The translations under genes and the position numbers were made by a program. 64,000 nucleotides of DNA from Rhizomicrobium sp. (GTDB lineage Bacteria > Pseudomonadota > Alphaproteobacteria > Micropepsales > Micropepsaceae). The DNA lies in contig JBBCHM010000001.1 in NCBI GenBank assembly GCA_037200045.1, positions 2,852,001 through 2,916,000 of the forward strand. The letters run 5' to 3'. This document shows, one piece after another, positions 28,347 through 37,701 of this stretch (positions are counted from its first letter, which is position 1; each line of letters begins with the position of its first letter). Under the pieces are notes generated by a model, which saw nothing but the letters and a program-made list of their open reading frames with translations, ran no database searches and had not been told where the DNA came from.

Positions 28347-31150
28347 GGTGAGGTTATAGAAGCGCGGCCGGCCGGGGTCACTTCTTCCCCGTCCAGAAAC
28401 GCCCTTATATCCCCAATCGCTTCCGCCAGGCCGCAGCGCTTGACCGGCGCGTCGGGGGGAAAGGCGCTCAGAAGCCGTGTCGGCGTCGCGCCTTCCAGGA
28501 TCACGAAACAGCCCTTGTCGGCCGCGCCGCGGATCAGCCGGCCGAACGCCTGCTTCAGCCGGAACCGGGTCAGGAGATCGTCATAGCCCTTGCCGAAGCG
28601 CGCCCGCCGCGCCTTGTGCAGGATGGTCGGCTTGGGCCACGGCACCTTGTCGAACACCGCGAGGCGCAGCGAGCGGCCCGGCACGTCGACGCCGTCGCGC
28701 AACGCATCGGTGCCGAGCAGGCAGGCATTCTCCTCGGCGCGGAACAGGTCGACCAGCGCGCCGGTGTCGAGCTTGTCGACATGCTGGGCATAGAGCGTGA
28801 CGCCGGCATCGGCGAGCGGCGCGGCGATCCGCTGCTCCACCGCGCGCAGCGTGCGCACCGCGGTGAAGAGGCCGAGCGCCCCGCCGCCCGCCGCCAGGAA
28901 CAACTCGCGGAACGCCGCCGACACCTGGTCGATGTCGCGCCGGTTGACGTCCTTGACGACGAAGATACGCGCCTGCCGCGCATATTTGAACGGCGAGCCG
29001 AAGCTGGCGCGCCGGGGCGGCTCGGGCAGATGGCCGGCGCCGGTGCGCACCTCGGCGCTCTGCCAGTCGTCGACGCCCTCGCCCCCACTTCCATTCTCAC
29101 TAATGTCGCGCAGCGTGGCGGAGGTGATCAGCGCGCCATGCGCCGGCGCCAGCACATGGTTGGCCAGCGGGATCGTCGGATCGATCCAGTGCCGCTCCAG
29201 CCCGACATCGAAATCGCGGCCGTCCTCGCGCGCGATCTCGAACCAGTCGACGAATTCCGCGCCGCGCTCGCCTTCCAGCGCGTCGAGCATCGCGATCCAG
29301 GTCGGCACGACGAACTTGCCCCGCCACACCAGCCCGCGCGCCGCCGCCTCGATCCGGGCGCGGGAATAGGTCTCCAATTCCTCGCTCAGCGCGTCCATCT
29401 GCTTGCGCAGGACGGCCGCCAATCGGACCAGCGGTGCCGCCAGCCGCTTCAGCCCGCGCGACAGCTCGCGCGCCGCCGCGATCACGTCGTCGCCAAGCGG
29501 CTGGGTGTCGGCTTCCAGCGTGTAGAAGCTGTCGGCGTCGTCGCTGCGTGCTCGCACGTGCTGGTATGCCGCCGCGAGGAACATCTCGCCCGGCCCGCGC
29601 GGGCCGCCGCCATGCAGCCGCGACATCCAGCCTTCGCCCGCCAGCACGCCGGAGGCGGCGATGCACTCGTCGAGCGCGCTCTGCGCTGCCGGATCGTCCT
29701 GGGTCAGGTCGCGCAGGCGTTCCTGAAGCCCGCGCATCCGCGACCGCGCGCGTCCTTCCGGCCCGCGGATCCAGCGCCGCAGATCCTGCATCTCCATGCC
29801 GGAGACCAGCGGCGCGAAGCCCGAGTCCGCCGCGTCGAACAGGTGATGGCCTTCGTCGAACACATAGCGCACGCGCCGCTCCGGCGGCGTATCGGTCGTC
29901 TCGTCGGCGGCGAGCCAGTCCTGCGCGGCCTGCGCGATCACCAGCGCATGGTTCGCCACCACGATCGGCGCGTGGCGGGCGCGGCGGATGGCGCGCTCGA
30001 TGAAGCAGGTGCGGTAGTGCGGGCAGGCCGCATAGACGCATTCGCCGCGCCGGTCGGTGACTTCGCTCAAGGGCAACGAGGCGCCGAGGAAGGCGGGAAA
30101 GCCCGCGCCCGACACATCGCCGTCCGGCGTCACGCCGACCCAGCGCGCGATCAGCCCCAGCGCGACGGCGCGCTGCCCCGGCGCCAGCGCGGTGCGCTTG
30201 GCCGCTTCCTCGAAGTTCAGGAGGCAGAGATAATTCTCGCGCCCCTTGCGCACCACCGCCTTCTCGGCGCGCTCCTCCGGATCGGGATAGAGATGGCCGA
30301 TCTCCTGCACGATCTGGCGCTGGAGGTTTCGCGTATAGGTCGAGATCCACAGCCCCGGCCCGTTCTTCTCCGCCCACACGCTGGCCGGCGCGAGATAGCC
30401 GAGCGTCTTGCCGACGCCGGTGCCGGCCTCGACCAGCGCGACCTTCGGCGATCCCGCCGTCTCGCGCGGCCCGAAGGCGTAGGACGCGGCGTCGGTATAG
30501 GCCTCCTGTTCGGGGCGAAGCTCGCCCATGCGGCCCACCAGTTGCGCCAGGCGCTGCCGCGCTTCGCCGGCCGTGACCGGCAGCGAGCCCGGCTTGTCGG
30601 GCGCCGCGCTGTCTTCCCATTCGGGAAGCCCGCGCCAGGTTTCCATGCCCGCGATCGGCGTTGCTTTGCCTTCCGCATCGCCGAGCACGTCCAGGATCGG
30701 CCGCGCCCAGCGCCAGCCGGCGCGCTCCATCGTGCCCGCCAGCGCGCGCATCTGCGCCCGCGCGGCTTCCGGCGCGTGATGCAAAAGATCGATCAGTCCG
30801 GTCGCGGTCTCGCGCAACGCGGCCGCCTGTTCCTCGGGCCCGTGCGGGATGGGAAGGCCCATGGCGCGCGCCAGTCCCAGCGCGCTCGGGATGAACGGCG
30901 CGCCTGGCCGTATGAAAGCGAACAGTTCGAGGACGTCGTAGAGCGCTCCCGCCGGCGGCGTCTTCAGCCGGCCGGACACGAAGGCCGCATGCGCGACCAG
31001 CGCATTGCCCGAGCGGAACAGTCGCCGCGCCTCGTCGAGGCCGACGCGCTTGCAGTCGCCGTCGGCGTCGCAAATAACGGCTCCGCCCGGCGCCGGCACA
31101 AGCGCGGGCAGGCGGCGCCATTCGCGCGCGGGAATCGGTTCGGAGGCCAT
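28343..31150 (-). CDS. DinG/Rad3-like Fe-S DNA helicase with degenerate exonuclease domain
   Basis: XPD/DinG family superfamily-2 helicase, 935 aa. Walker A EAGTGVGKT is at 241-249 and the DEAH-like box is DEGHHLFDA. Between them lie Cys residues (CLLNF, then GECVYAACPHYRTCF) placed as for a 4Fe-4S cluster. Motif VI is FRLKQAFGRLIRG. Residues about 1-130 look like a DnaQ-type 3'-5' exonuclease (LVAHAAFVSG, YDVLELFAFIRP) in which the acidic catalytic residues are missing. It unwinds 5'-tailed DNA, D-loops or R-loops. Coupled to dcd by a 4-bp overlap. Confidence 0.88.
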   Translation of the reverse strand: MASEPIPAREWRRLPALVPAPGGAVICDADGDCKRVGLDEARRLFRSGNALVAHAAFVSGRLKTPPAGALYDVLELFAFIRPGAPFIPSALGLARAMGLPIPHGPEEQAAALRETATGLIDLLHHAPEAARAQMRALAGTMERAGWRWARPILDVLGDAEGKATPIAGMETWRGLPEWEDSAAPDKPGSLPVTAGEARQRLAQLVGRMGELRPEQEAYTDAASYAFGPRETAGSPKVALVEAGTGVGKTLGYLAPASVWAEKNGPGLWISTYTRNLQRQIVQEIGHLYPDPEERAEKAVVRKGRENYLCLLNFEEAAKRTALAPGQRAVALGLIARWVGVTPDGDVSGAGFPAFLGASLPLSEVTDRRGECVYAACPHYRTCFIERAIRRARHAPIVVANHALVIAQAAQDWLAADETTDTPPERRVRYVFDEGHHLFDAADSGFAPLVSGMEMQDLRRWIRGPEGRARSRMRGLQERLRDLTQDDPAAQSALDECIAASGVLAGEGWMSRLHGGGPRGPGEMFLAAAYQHVRARSDDADSFYTLEADTQPLGDDVIAAARELSRGLKRLAAPLVRLAAVLRKQMDALSEELETYSRARIEAAARGLVWRGKFVVPTWIAMLDALEGERGAEFVDWFEIAREDGRDFDVGLERHWIDPTIPLANHVLAPAHGALITSATLRDISENGSGGEGVDDWQSAEVRTGAGHLPEPPRRASFGSPFKYARQARIFVVKDVNRRDIDQVSAAFRELFLAAGGGALGLFTAVRTLRAVEQRIAAPLADAGVTLYAQHVDKLDTGALVDLFRAEENACLLGTDALRDGVDVPGRSLRLAVFDKVPWPKPTILHKARRARFGKGYDDLLTRFRLKQAFGRLIRGAADKGCFVILEGATPTRLLSAFPPDAPVKRCGLAEAIGDIRAFLDGEEVTPAGRASITSP

Positions 31151-31191
31151 GACGAGAGACTACTCCCTTGCGCCCGCCGAGAAGAGGGCGT

Positions 31192-31815
31192 TCAGGCTTC
31201 GGCCTTCGCGCCGGCGAGCAGGGCGTTGGCGGCGCGCTGAAGCGTCTGGGTGGCCTGTCCCCTGGCCGCGACCTGTCCGCTGACAAAGGCGCCGTCGATC
31301 AGGAAGCCGAGCTGCTGCGCCAGCTCGTCCGGGCGCCGCGCGCCCAGCTTTTTCGCGAGCGCCGCCAGCCGCCGGCGCAGCTCACTCTTGTGGCGGGCCG
31401 CGACGCGGCGCGCCGGATGGCGCGCGTCGGCGAATTCGGCGGCGGTGTTGATCTGCGGGCAGCCGCGATAATTCGGCCGCTCGATCCGCGCCCCGATCCA
31501 CGCCATATGCGCGTCGAGCTCGGCCTTCGGCGCAGCCCCATGGCGCCCGGCCACTTCGTCCCAATGGCGCCAGAAATCGGCGTCCTCGCGGTCGAGGAAC
31601 GCCGCGATGAGATCGTCCTTGGTGGGAAAGTGCCGGTAGAGGCTGGTCTTGGCGACGCCCGCGCGCTCGACCACCAGATCGACGCCGACGGCGCGCACCC
31701 CTTCGCGGTAGAACAGCCCCGAGGCGACGTCGAGGATGCGCTCGCGCAGCCGCCCCGCGCCGCGCGCCGCGGCCATGCCGTCCCGTTTCGTCGTCGCCTG
31801 CGATCTTGCCACCGT
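31192..31815 (-). CDS. TetR family regulator, autoregulated divergon
   Basis: A 207 aa helix-turn-helix repressor: RILDVASGLFYREGVRAVGVDLVVERAGVAKTSLYRHF is the TetR HTH in full, followed by a transition helix and ligand domain with CPQINTAAEFA, found in the YxaF/AcrR-like subgroup. I use GTG 31815, which has GGAGG 5 nt upstream; GTG 31839 is possible but lies inside the operator region. It is divergent from an NAD(P)-binding oxidoreductase, and two copies of the same palindrome lie between them, so it probably represses both genes. Confidence 0.9.
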   Translation of the reverse strand, partial: TVARSQATTKRDGMAAARGAGRLRERILDVASGLFYREGVRAVGVDLVVERAGVAKTSLYRHFPTKDDLIAAFLDREDADFWRHWDEVAGRHGAAPKAELDAHMAWIGARIERPNYRGCPQINTAAEFADARHPARRVAARHKSELRRRLAALAKKLGARRPDELAQQLGFLIDGAFVSGQVAARGQATQTLQRAANALLAGAKAEA

Positions 31816-31839
31816 CGCCTCCGGATTTCGGTTTGACAC

Positions 31840-31855
31840 GCTACAGGTCTGTAGC
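31840..31855. promoter_or_regulatory. TetR operator 1
   Basis: GCTACAGGTCTGTAGC, a 16-bp palindrome broken only at the central GT. It overlaps the promoter of the TetR gene (start 31815) and shares the core TACAGGTCTGTA with operator 2. Confidence 0.8.
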
Positions 31856-31871
31856 TAGCTTGGCAACGAAA

Positions 31872-31886
31872 CATACAGGTCTGTAG
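31872..31886. promoter_or_regulatory. TetR operator 2
   Basis: The core TACAGGTCTGTA (31874-31885) is identical to operator 1 and ends 5 bp before the ATG of the oxidoreductase at 31891. The two cores are 31 bp apart centre to centre, about three helical turns, so two dimers would bind on the same face. Confidence 0.8.
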
Positions 31887-31890
31887 CGTC

Positions 31891-32901
31891 ATGGCGGATT
31901 CCCGGAACGTGGCGGTCTATGGCGCGGGCGGGCACACCGGCCGTTTCGTGGCGGCGCAATTGCGCCGCCGCGGGCTGCGCCCGATCCTCTGCGGCCGCGA
32001 TGCGGAAAAGCTGCGCGCCGCCGCGCCGGGCGATGCGGAGATCCGGGTCGCCGACATCGCCGATGCCGCCGCGCTGGACCGCGCCTTCGAGGGCGCGGCG
32101 GCGGTCATCCATTGCGCCGGCCCGTTCCTCGACACCGCCTTGCCGGTCCTCGACGCCGCGTTGCGCGCGCGGATCGCCTATCTCGACGTCGCGGCGGAGC
32201 AGGCATCCGCCCGGGCGATCTTTGAAGGCCATGGCGCCGCGGCGCGCGCGGCCGGCGTGGCGGTCGTGCCGGCCGCCGCGTTCTATGGCGGGCTGGCCGA
32301 TCTGCTGGCGACGGCGGCGATGGCCGATTGGGACGGCGCCGACGCGATCGATATCGCCGTCGCGCTCGACGGCTGGAAGCCGACATTGGGCACGCGGCTG
32401 ACCGGCCGGCGCAATACCGTTCCGCGCTTCGTCCTGTCCGGCGGGCGGTTCCAAGACCTCGCCGATCCGGCGCCGGCCCGCGCCTGGGAGTTTCCGCCGC
32501 CCTTCGGTTCGCAAGAAGTCGTCGCGCTGCCTTTCACCGAGATCGTCACCATCGCGCATCACCTGAACGTGTCCGCGATCGGCTCCTACATGAACCTTGC
32601 GCCGCTGCGCGAGATCGGCGATCCCCGGACGCCCGGCCCCGCGGCGGTCGATGCGGCGGGACGCTCGGCGCAGCGCTTCGTCATGGAGGTGCGCGTCCGC
32701 AAGGGCGCGCGGGAGCGCCGCGCGGTCGCGCGCGGCCAGGACATCTATGCCATCACCGGGCCGATCGCCGCCGAAGCCGCAAGCCGCATCCTGGACGGCC
32801 GCAACAGGACGCGAGGCGTCACGACGCTGGGCGCGATGTTCGACGCCGCCGAATTCCTGGCCGCGCTGGCGGCCGACGGATTGGAGGTCGAACGCGCCTG
32901 A
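31891..32901 (+). CDS. Saccharopine dehydrogenase-like NAD(P)-binding oxidoreductase
   Basis: A 336 aa Rossmann-fold protein. The nucleotide site is VAVYGAGGHTGRFVAAQL at the N-terminus, followed by CGRDAEKL and IHCAGPFLDTALPVLDAAL, the pattern of saccharopine dehydrogenase-like oxidoreductases (also used by trans-acting enoyl reductases). The C-terminal 150 residues are divergent, so the substrate is not predictable. Divergent from its likely TetR regulator, with the operator touching the ribosome-binding zone. A reductase acting on the regulator's inducer, as in drug- or electrophile-response pairs, is plausible. Confidence 0.8.
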   Translation: MADSRNVAVYGAGGHTGRFVAAQLRRRGLRPILCGRDAEKLRAAAPGDAEIRVADIADAAALDRAFEGAAAVIHCAGPFLDTALPVLDAALRARIAYLDVAAEQASARAIFEGHGAAARAAGVAVVPAAAFYGGLADLLATAAMADWDGADAIDIAVALDGWKPTLGTRLTGRRNTVPRFVLSGGRFQDLADPAPARAWEFPPPFGSQEVVALPFTEIVTIAHHLNVSAIGSYMNLAPLREIGDPRTPGPAAVDAAGRSAQRFVMEVRVRKGARERRAVARGQDIYAITGPIAAEAASRILDGRNRTRGVTTLGAMFDAAEFLAALAADGLEVERA

Positions 32902-32905
32902 CGCG

Positions 32906-35020
32906 TTAGGCGACGAGGTCCGGATACAGATTGCTCAGCGCCTGCTTGGCCCGCATCTGCTCGCCGACCACCGCCTGCGCGGCGCTCAACAGTTCGGGAG
33001 CGTTCTCGCCGCTGCGGCTCTTCTGCGTGAAGCCGCGCGCCGCCGCCGTCACCGCGATCAGGCCGAGACCGCCGGCCGAGCCCGCGATGTCCTGCGCCAG
33101 CCGCCCGGCATCCTCCCAGCGCTCCGCCGCGCAGGCTTCGGACAGGCCGTTGCACAAAAGCTCGGCGTTCTCGATGTAGGACTGCAGGATCTCCACCAGC
33201 GATTTCACGCCGACCGATTTCTCCAGCGCCGCGAAGGCGTCGGCGTCGATCGGCGCCAGTTCCCGGGGTTCCGGTTCGGCCGCCGCCTTGTTGTCCTTCT
33301 TGCCGCGTTCGTCGAGCGCGGCCAGCACGGCGAACAATTCCTGCGCGCTGGCCGGCCAGCGCAGCACTTCGCTCGCCGTCGCGGGGGCGCGCTCGCCGCG
33401 CGACAGGAGCGCCAGCACCGGCGCGCTGACGCCGGGCGCCGCGGCCCAATTGTCGGCGTCGCCGGCGCTGACGATGATCGCGTCGAACGCGCCGCGCCCG
33501 GACTGCGCGATGGCGTCGGCGAGGTTGGGCGCGAACTGCACGAGGTTGCCGAACGGCTCGAGCTGGCGGGCGATCCTGGCGTCGGCCTCCGCGTCGCGCG
33601 TGTAGACCAGGTAGGAATGCTTGGACGGCGCCACGGCGGTGTCGCCATGGCGTCCTTCGGGGCCGGCATAGCTGGCCGAACCGGAGGTCGGGATCGAGAA
33701 CCAGAAGGTCGCGCCTTCGCCCGGCACGCTGTCGAAGCCGACCGTGCCATGCGCGGATTCGACCACGCGCTTGACCACCGCGAGGCCCAGGCCCATGCCC
33801 TGCTGGCGCCGCGCATAGGACACGTCGCCGGGCGAGAACGGCTTGAACAGGGACAGCCCCACCTCGCGCGGGATGCCCTGTCCGGTGTCGCTGACCAGGA
33901 AGCGCACCGCCTCGCCGTCGGTCTCGGCGCGGATCTCGACGCCACCGCGCTCGGTGAATTTCAACGCGTTGTCGACCAGTTTGAGCAGCGCCTGGCGCAG
34001 CCGCCGCCCGTCGATCGCGACATTGGGCAGGCTGGGCGGCGCGGTCACGGTGAGGCGCAGACGCTTCTCCCAGGCGCGCGGCTGCAGCAGCCTTCCGACG
34101 GTACGCGCCGCCTGCACCGGATCGCTGTCCTCCTCGGGCATCTCCTCGCTGTCGTCGCGCGACAGGGCGATGACGTCGTCGAGCAGCATCTGCAGGCCCT
34201 TGCCGGCCTCCAGCATCACCTTGACATGGTCGCGGTGCGGCCGGTCGAGCTCGGCGCGGTCGAGCAGCTGCGCCATGCCGAGCAGCGCGTTCAGCGGCGT
34301 GCGCAATTCGTGGCTGATATTGGCGATGAACGAGGTCTTCACCCGCCCGCTCGCCTGCGCCGCGTCGCGCGCCGCCTCGGCGGCCCGCTTCTCGTTGGAC
34401 AGCGTCGTCACCAGGCCGATGTTTTCGAGCCGCAGGAAGATGCTCTCGTCGAGCAGCCGCGCCATGCCATTGCAATAGGTGAACAGCACCGCGCCGAACA
34501 GCGTCACCAGCACGCCGGTCATGATCTGGTAGAGCCCGCCCGCCAGGAACAGCACGACGACCAGCGGCCCCAGCGAGAACAGCGCATGCGCCAGATAGGC
34601 CGGGCGATAGGCGGAGCGCGCGATGAACTCGGTCGCGGTCATGCCGAGGAAGGCGAGGCTGAGATAGGCCTCGGCCGGAAACGAATTGGGCACGAACCAG
34701 AACAGCACGCCGACGCCCCAGGTCGCGCCGGCGATCCCCGACACGAAGGTGTAGCGCCAGGCCCAGAACTGCGGATCGTCGGAGGGATCGCGCTTGCGGT
34801 AGGCGGTGGTGAGCTGCTCGGCGACGATCACCACCGCGATCTGGAGCACCAGCGGCATCAGCGGCAGCCAGCCGGGCTCGCGCCCCGCGAACAGTGTCGC
34901 CGGAATGCAGAGCGCCGCGAATGGCAGCGACAGATAGTGCCGGCCGAGTGCGTAGAGGATGTCGATGCGGCCCGCGAAGACCGCGCCTTTGTCTCGCACC
35001 GGCTGTGGTTCCCCGGTCAT
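32906..35020 (-). CDS. Membrane histidine kinase with degenerate receiver and Hpt domains
   Basis: A 704 aa sensor. Residues about 25-185 hold five or six membrane segments and no periplasmic domain. The HisKA box is ANISHELRTPLN with His237; the N box (LVDNALKF, 348-355), G1 (DTGQGIP, 378-384) and G2 (GMGLGLAVVK) are intact, so the kinase core should work. Residues 469-545 have a receiver-like fold, but the phosphoacceptor position after AIIV is Ser518 and the acidic pair is absent. Residues 590-690 resemble Hpt, but AHxxKGSA is AQDIAGSA with Gln643 in place of His. It lies 4 bp from the oxidoreductase stop (convergent). Confidence 0.85.
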   Translation of the reverse strand: MTGEPQPVRDKGAVFAGRIDILYALGRHYLSLPFAALCIPATLFAGREPGWLPLMPLVLQIAVVIVAEQLTTAYRKRDPSDDPQFWAWRYTFVSGIAGATWGVGVLFWFVPNSFPAEAYLSLAFLGMTATEFIARSAYRPAYLAHALFSLGPLVVVLFLAGGLYQIMTGVLVTLFGAVLFTYCNGMARLLDESIFLRLENIGLVTTLSNEKRAAEAARDAAQASGRVKTSFIANISHELRTPLNALLGMAQLLDRAELDRPHRDHVKVMLEAGKGLQMLLDDVIALSRDDSEEMPEEDSDPVQAARTVGRLLQPRAWEKRLRLTVTAPPSLPNVAIDGRRLRQALLKLVDNALKFTERGGVEIRAETDGEAVRFLVSDTGQGIPREVGLSLFKPFSPGDVSYARRQQGMGLGLAVVKRVVESAHGTVGFDSVPGEGATFWFSIPTSGSASYAGPEGRHGDTAVAPSKHSYLVYTRDAEADARIARQLEPFGNLVQFAPNLADAIAQSGRGAFDAIIVSAGDADNWAAAPGVSAPVLALLSRGERAPATASEVLRWPASAQELFAVLAALDERGKKDNKAAAEPEPRELAPIDADAFAALEKSVGVKSLVEILQSYIENAELLCNGLSEACAAERWEDAGRLAQDIAGSAGGLGLIAVTAAARGFTQKSRSGENAPELLSAAQAVVGEQMRAKQALSNLYPDLVA

Positions 35021-35086
35021 TGACGCCTTCCCGGGGGGAGCATAGCTTCCTCGGCCTTTCCCAACGATTAAGCGTGAGCGATTTCA

Positions 35087-36709
35087 ATGCCTTCCGGCCC
35101 GTCCGTGCCATTTCGATCCGATTTGGGCGCCGCCGCGCGCGCCTGGCCGTTCGAAGAGGCGCGCAAGCTGGTGGCGCGGGTGGAAAAGCGCCGCGCCGCC
35201 GGGGAAAAGGTCGACGAGATCGTGTTCGAGACCGGCTACGGCCCAAGCGGCCTGCCGCATATCGGCACCTTCGGCGAGGTCGCGCGCACCACCTGGGTGC
35301 GCCATGCCTTCAACACGATGAGCGATCTTAAGACGCGATTAATCGCGATCTCGGACGACATGGACGGGTTGCGCAAGGTTCCCGACAACCTGCCCAACCG
35401 CGAGATGCTCGCCGCCAATCTCGGCAAGCCGCTGACCTCGATCCCCGATCCGTTCGGCACCCATGACAGCTACGGCCACAACATGAACGCGCGGCTGCGC
35501 GCGTTCCTCGACACGTTCGGCTTCGACTACGATTTCCGCAGCGCCACCGAGATGTACAAGTCCGGCATCTATGACGCCGCGCTGCTGCGCGTGCTCGCGA
35601 ACTACGACCGCGTGATGGAAGTCATGCTGCCGACGCTGGGCGAGGAGCGCCAGCAGACCTATTCGCCGTTCCTGCCAATCTCGCCGATCTCGGGCAAGGT
35701 GCTGCTCGCCAAGGTCGTGGCGCGCGACGTCGCCAAGGGCACGATCACCTATATCGAAGAGGACGGCGGCGAGATGACCGTCCCGGTCACCGGCGGCCAT
35801 TGCAAGCTGCAATGGAAGCCGGATTTCGGCATGCGCTGGGCCGCGCTGCATGTCGACTACGAGATGTACGGCAAGGATCATCTGCCGTCGCAATCGCTCT
35901 ATGACGAGATCTGCCGCATCGCCGGGGCGCGGCCGCCGGAGCATTTCGTGTTCGAGCTGTTCCTCGACGAGAAGGGCCAGAAGATATCGAAGTCGAAGGG
36001 CAACGGGCTGACCATCGACGAATGGCTGACCTATGCGCCGCGCGAGAGCCTGGCGCTTTACATGTTCCAGAAGCCGCGCGTCGCCAAGCGGCTCTATTTC
36101 GACGTGATCCCCAAGGCGGTCGACGATTACATCGAGCTCCTGGAGAAATATCACTCCAACGAGACGAGCGAGGCCGAGCGCATCGACAATCCGGTCTGGC
36201 ACATCCACAACGGCCACCCGCCGGCGGAGCGCTATCCGGTGTCCTTCGCGCTTTTGCTCACGCTGGTGACCGCGTCGAACGCGCACAATCACGAGGTGCT
36301 GTGGGGCTTCATCCGCGCCTATGCGCCGAATGCGTCGCCTGAGGTCAACCCGGGTCTGGCGCATCTCGCCGATTTCGCGATCCGCTATTACGAGGATTTC
36401 GTCAAGCCGACCAAGCAGTACCGCGCGCCGACCGACAAGGAACGCGCCGCGCTGGCCGACCTCGCCGCGCGGTTCGAGGCGATGGCGGGCGAGCGCGACG
36501 GCAGCAAGGTGCAGGACGTGGTCTATGAGATCGGCAAGGCCCATCAGTTCGAGCCGCTGCGCGACTGGTTCAAGGCGCTGTATGAGGTCTTGTTCGGCCA
36601 ATCCGCCGGGCCGCGCTTCGGCTCCTTCGCCGCGCTGTTCGGCTGCGCCGAAACCGCGGCGCTGATACGGCGCGCGCTGGCGGGGGAGTTCACGAAGGCG
36701 GCGGCGTGA
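35087..36709 (+). CDS. lysK: Lysyl-tRNA synthetase, class I
   Basis: Charges tRNA-Lys with lysine. At 540 aa it is the archaeal-type class I enzyme used by most alphaproteobacteria instead of class II LysS. Signature sequences are PHIGTFGE (HIGH-like, about residue 57) and KISKSKG (KMSKS-like, about 303), plus [12 protein letters not shown] before it. The C-terminal half is helical (anticodon-binding cage). It is divergent from the histidine kinase with a 66-bp gap and ends just before a REP-like repeat. Confidence 0.97.
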   Translation: MPSGPSVPFRSDLGAAARAWPFEEARKLVARVEKRRAAGEKVDEIVFETGYGPSGLPHIGTFGEVARTTWVRHAFNTMSDLKTRLIAISDDMDGLRKVPDNLPNREMLAANLGKPLTSIPDPFGTHDSYGHNMNARLRAFLDTFGFDYDFRSATEMYKSGIYDAALLRVLANYDRVMEVMLPTLGEERQQTYSPFLPISPISGKVLLAKVVARDVAKGTITYIEEDGGEMTVPVTGGHCKLQWKPDFGMRWAALHVDYEMYGKDHLPSQSLYDEICRIAGARPPEHFVFELFLDEKGQKISKSKGNGLTIDEWLTYAPRESLALYMFQKPRVAKRLYFDVIPKAVDDYIELLEKYHSNETSEAERIDNPVWHIHNGHPPAERYPVSFALLLTLVTASNAHNHEVLWGFIRAYAPNASPEVNPGLAHLADFAIRYYEDFVKPTKQYRAPTDKERAALADLAARFEAMAGERDGSKVQDVVYEIGKAHQFEPLRDWFKALYEVLFGQSAGPRFGSFAALFGCAETAALIRRALAGEFTKAAA

Positions 36710-36738
36710 AATTGATTTCTGAAAGCGAATAAAAGAAA

Positions 36739-36831
36739 AGTCGTCATCGCCGGCCTCGTGCCGGCGACCCATACCCCCAATTGCAGCAGGCGTGCGTATG
36801 GATGGCCGCCACGGGGGCGGCCATGACGACT
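36739..36831. repeat. REP/BIME-like palindrome
   Basis: Outer arms AGTCGTCAT (36739-36747) and ATGACGACT (36823-36831) are perfect complements. Inside are two hairpins, CGCCGGC/GCCGGCG (36748-36766) and GGCCGCC/GGCGGCC (36804-36822), and CCATAC/GTATGG. This is the GC-rich intergenic repeat style of alphaproteobacteria, in which translated frames read ...AGTRPAMT. It overlaps the region just upstream of the next gene. Confidence 0.8.
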
Positions 36832-36840
36832 GGAGCGAGA

Positions 36841-37617
36841 GTGGTGGATCGATTTCGGACGACAGTGCTCGCCATCGGTATTGCGCTTCTTGCGCTGCCA
36901 GCAGGCGCCGCCCCGACGCCCTGGGATCTCTACGTCGCCGGGCACTACGCCGAGGCGATGAAGGCCGGCGCGGCCGCCGCCACCGCGCAGGGCTATCTCA
37001 CCGCCGCCCGCGCCGCGCTGGCCGACGCGACGACGCGGCCGGCGCCCTGCCTCGATTGCCTGCAGCACGCCGAGGCGCTGGCGCGCAAGGCGACGGCCGC
37101 CGATCCGCGTCTGGCCGATGCCCATGTCTATCTCGCCGTGGCGATGGGCTATGAAGCGCGCGTCGTCGGGCCGGTCTGGGCGCGTGCGCACAACTATCCC
37201 GGCCACGCCAAGGACGAGCTCGACGCGGCGCTGGCGCTCGATCCGAAGGACCCCTGGGCGCTCGGCGCGCTCGGCGGCTGGCATGTCGAGATCGTGCGCA
37301 CCGGCGGCGATTATCTCGCGAGCTGGCTCTACGGCGCCACCGTGGACAAGGGGCTGGCCGCTTTCGCCGCCGCGTTCAAGACGGCGCCGGACAATCTTAC
37401 CGTGCGCTATCAATACGCGCTGTCGCTCGGCGGCTACGACGCCGAGCGTTTCAATCGCGAGATCAAGGAGGCTTTCGCGCGGATCGCGAAGGGAAAGCCC
37501 GCCACCGCCTATGAAACCGTCGCCCGCGCCCGCGCGAGCGAACTGGCGGGCCTCCTGACCAAAGGCGACCGCGACGGCTTCAGCAGGAAAGTGCGGCAGT
37601 ATCAGGGATATCCGTGA
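36841..37617 (+). CDS. Exported TPR-like protein
   Basis: A 258 aa protein with a signal peptide (DRFRTTVLAIGIALLALPAGAA) and helical, alanine-rich repeats such as WDLYVAGHYAEAMKAGAAAA, ARKATAADPRLADAHVYLAVAMGY and ELDAALALDPKDPWALGALGGWHVE, the spacing of tetratricopeptide repeats. I place the start at GTG 36841, which has GGAG 5 nt upstream; upstream in-frame codons fall in the REP-like repeat. Partner and function are unknown; such proteins often scaffold periplasmic assemblies. Confidence 0.75.
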   Translation: MVDRFRTTVLAIGIALLALPAGAAPTPWDLYVAGHYAEAMKAGAAAATAQGYLTAARAALADATTRPAPCLDCLQHAEALARKATAADPRLADAHVYLAVAMGYEARVVGPVWARAHNYPGHAKDELDAALALDPKDPWALGALGGWHVEIVRTGGDYLASWLYGATVDKGLAAFAAAFKTAPDNLTVRYQYALSLGGYDAERFNREIKEAFARIAKGKPATAYETVARARASELAGLLTKGDRDGFSRKVRQYQGYP

Positions 37618-37672
37618 GCTGGCGAGGGGACCGGCCGCGCGGCGGGCCCTCACCCGCTCGCTGGGCTCGCGA

Positions 37673-37694
37673 CCTCTCCCGCAAGCGGGAGAGG
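37673..37694. terminator. Intergenic hairpin
   Basis: CCTCTCCCGC (37673-37682) and GCGGGAGAGG (37685-37694) form a perfect 10-bp stem with a 2-nt gap as loop (in practice a tetraloop), followed by TTGGTCTTT. It sits between the converging TPR gene and the S24 repressor gene and resembles the other CTCCCC hairpins of the window. Confidence 0.55.
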
Positions 37695-37701
37695 TTGGTC
37701 T

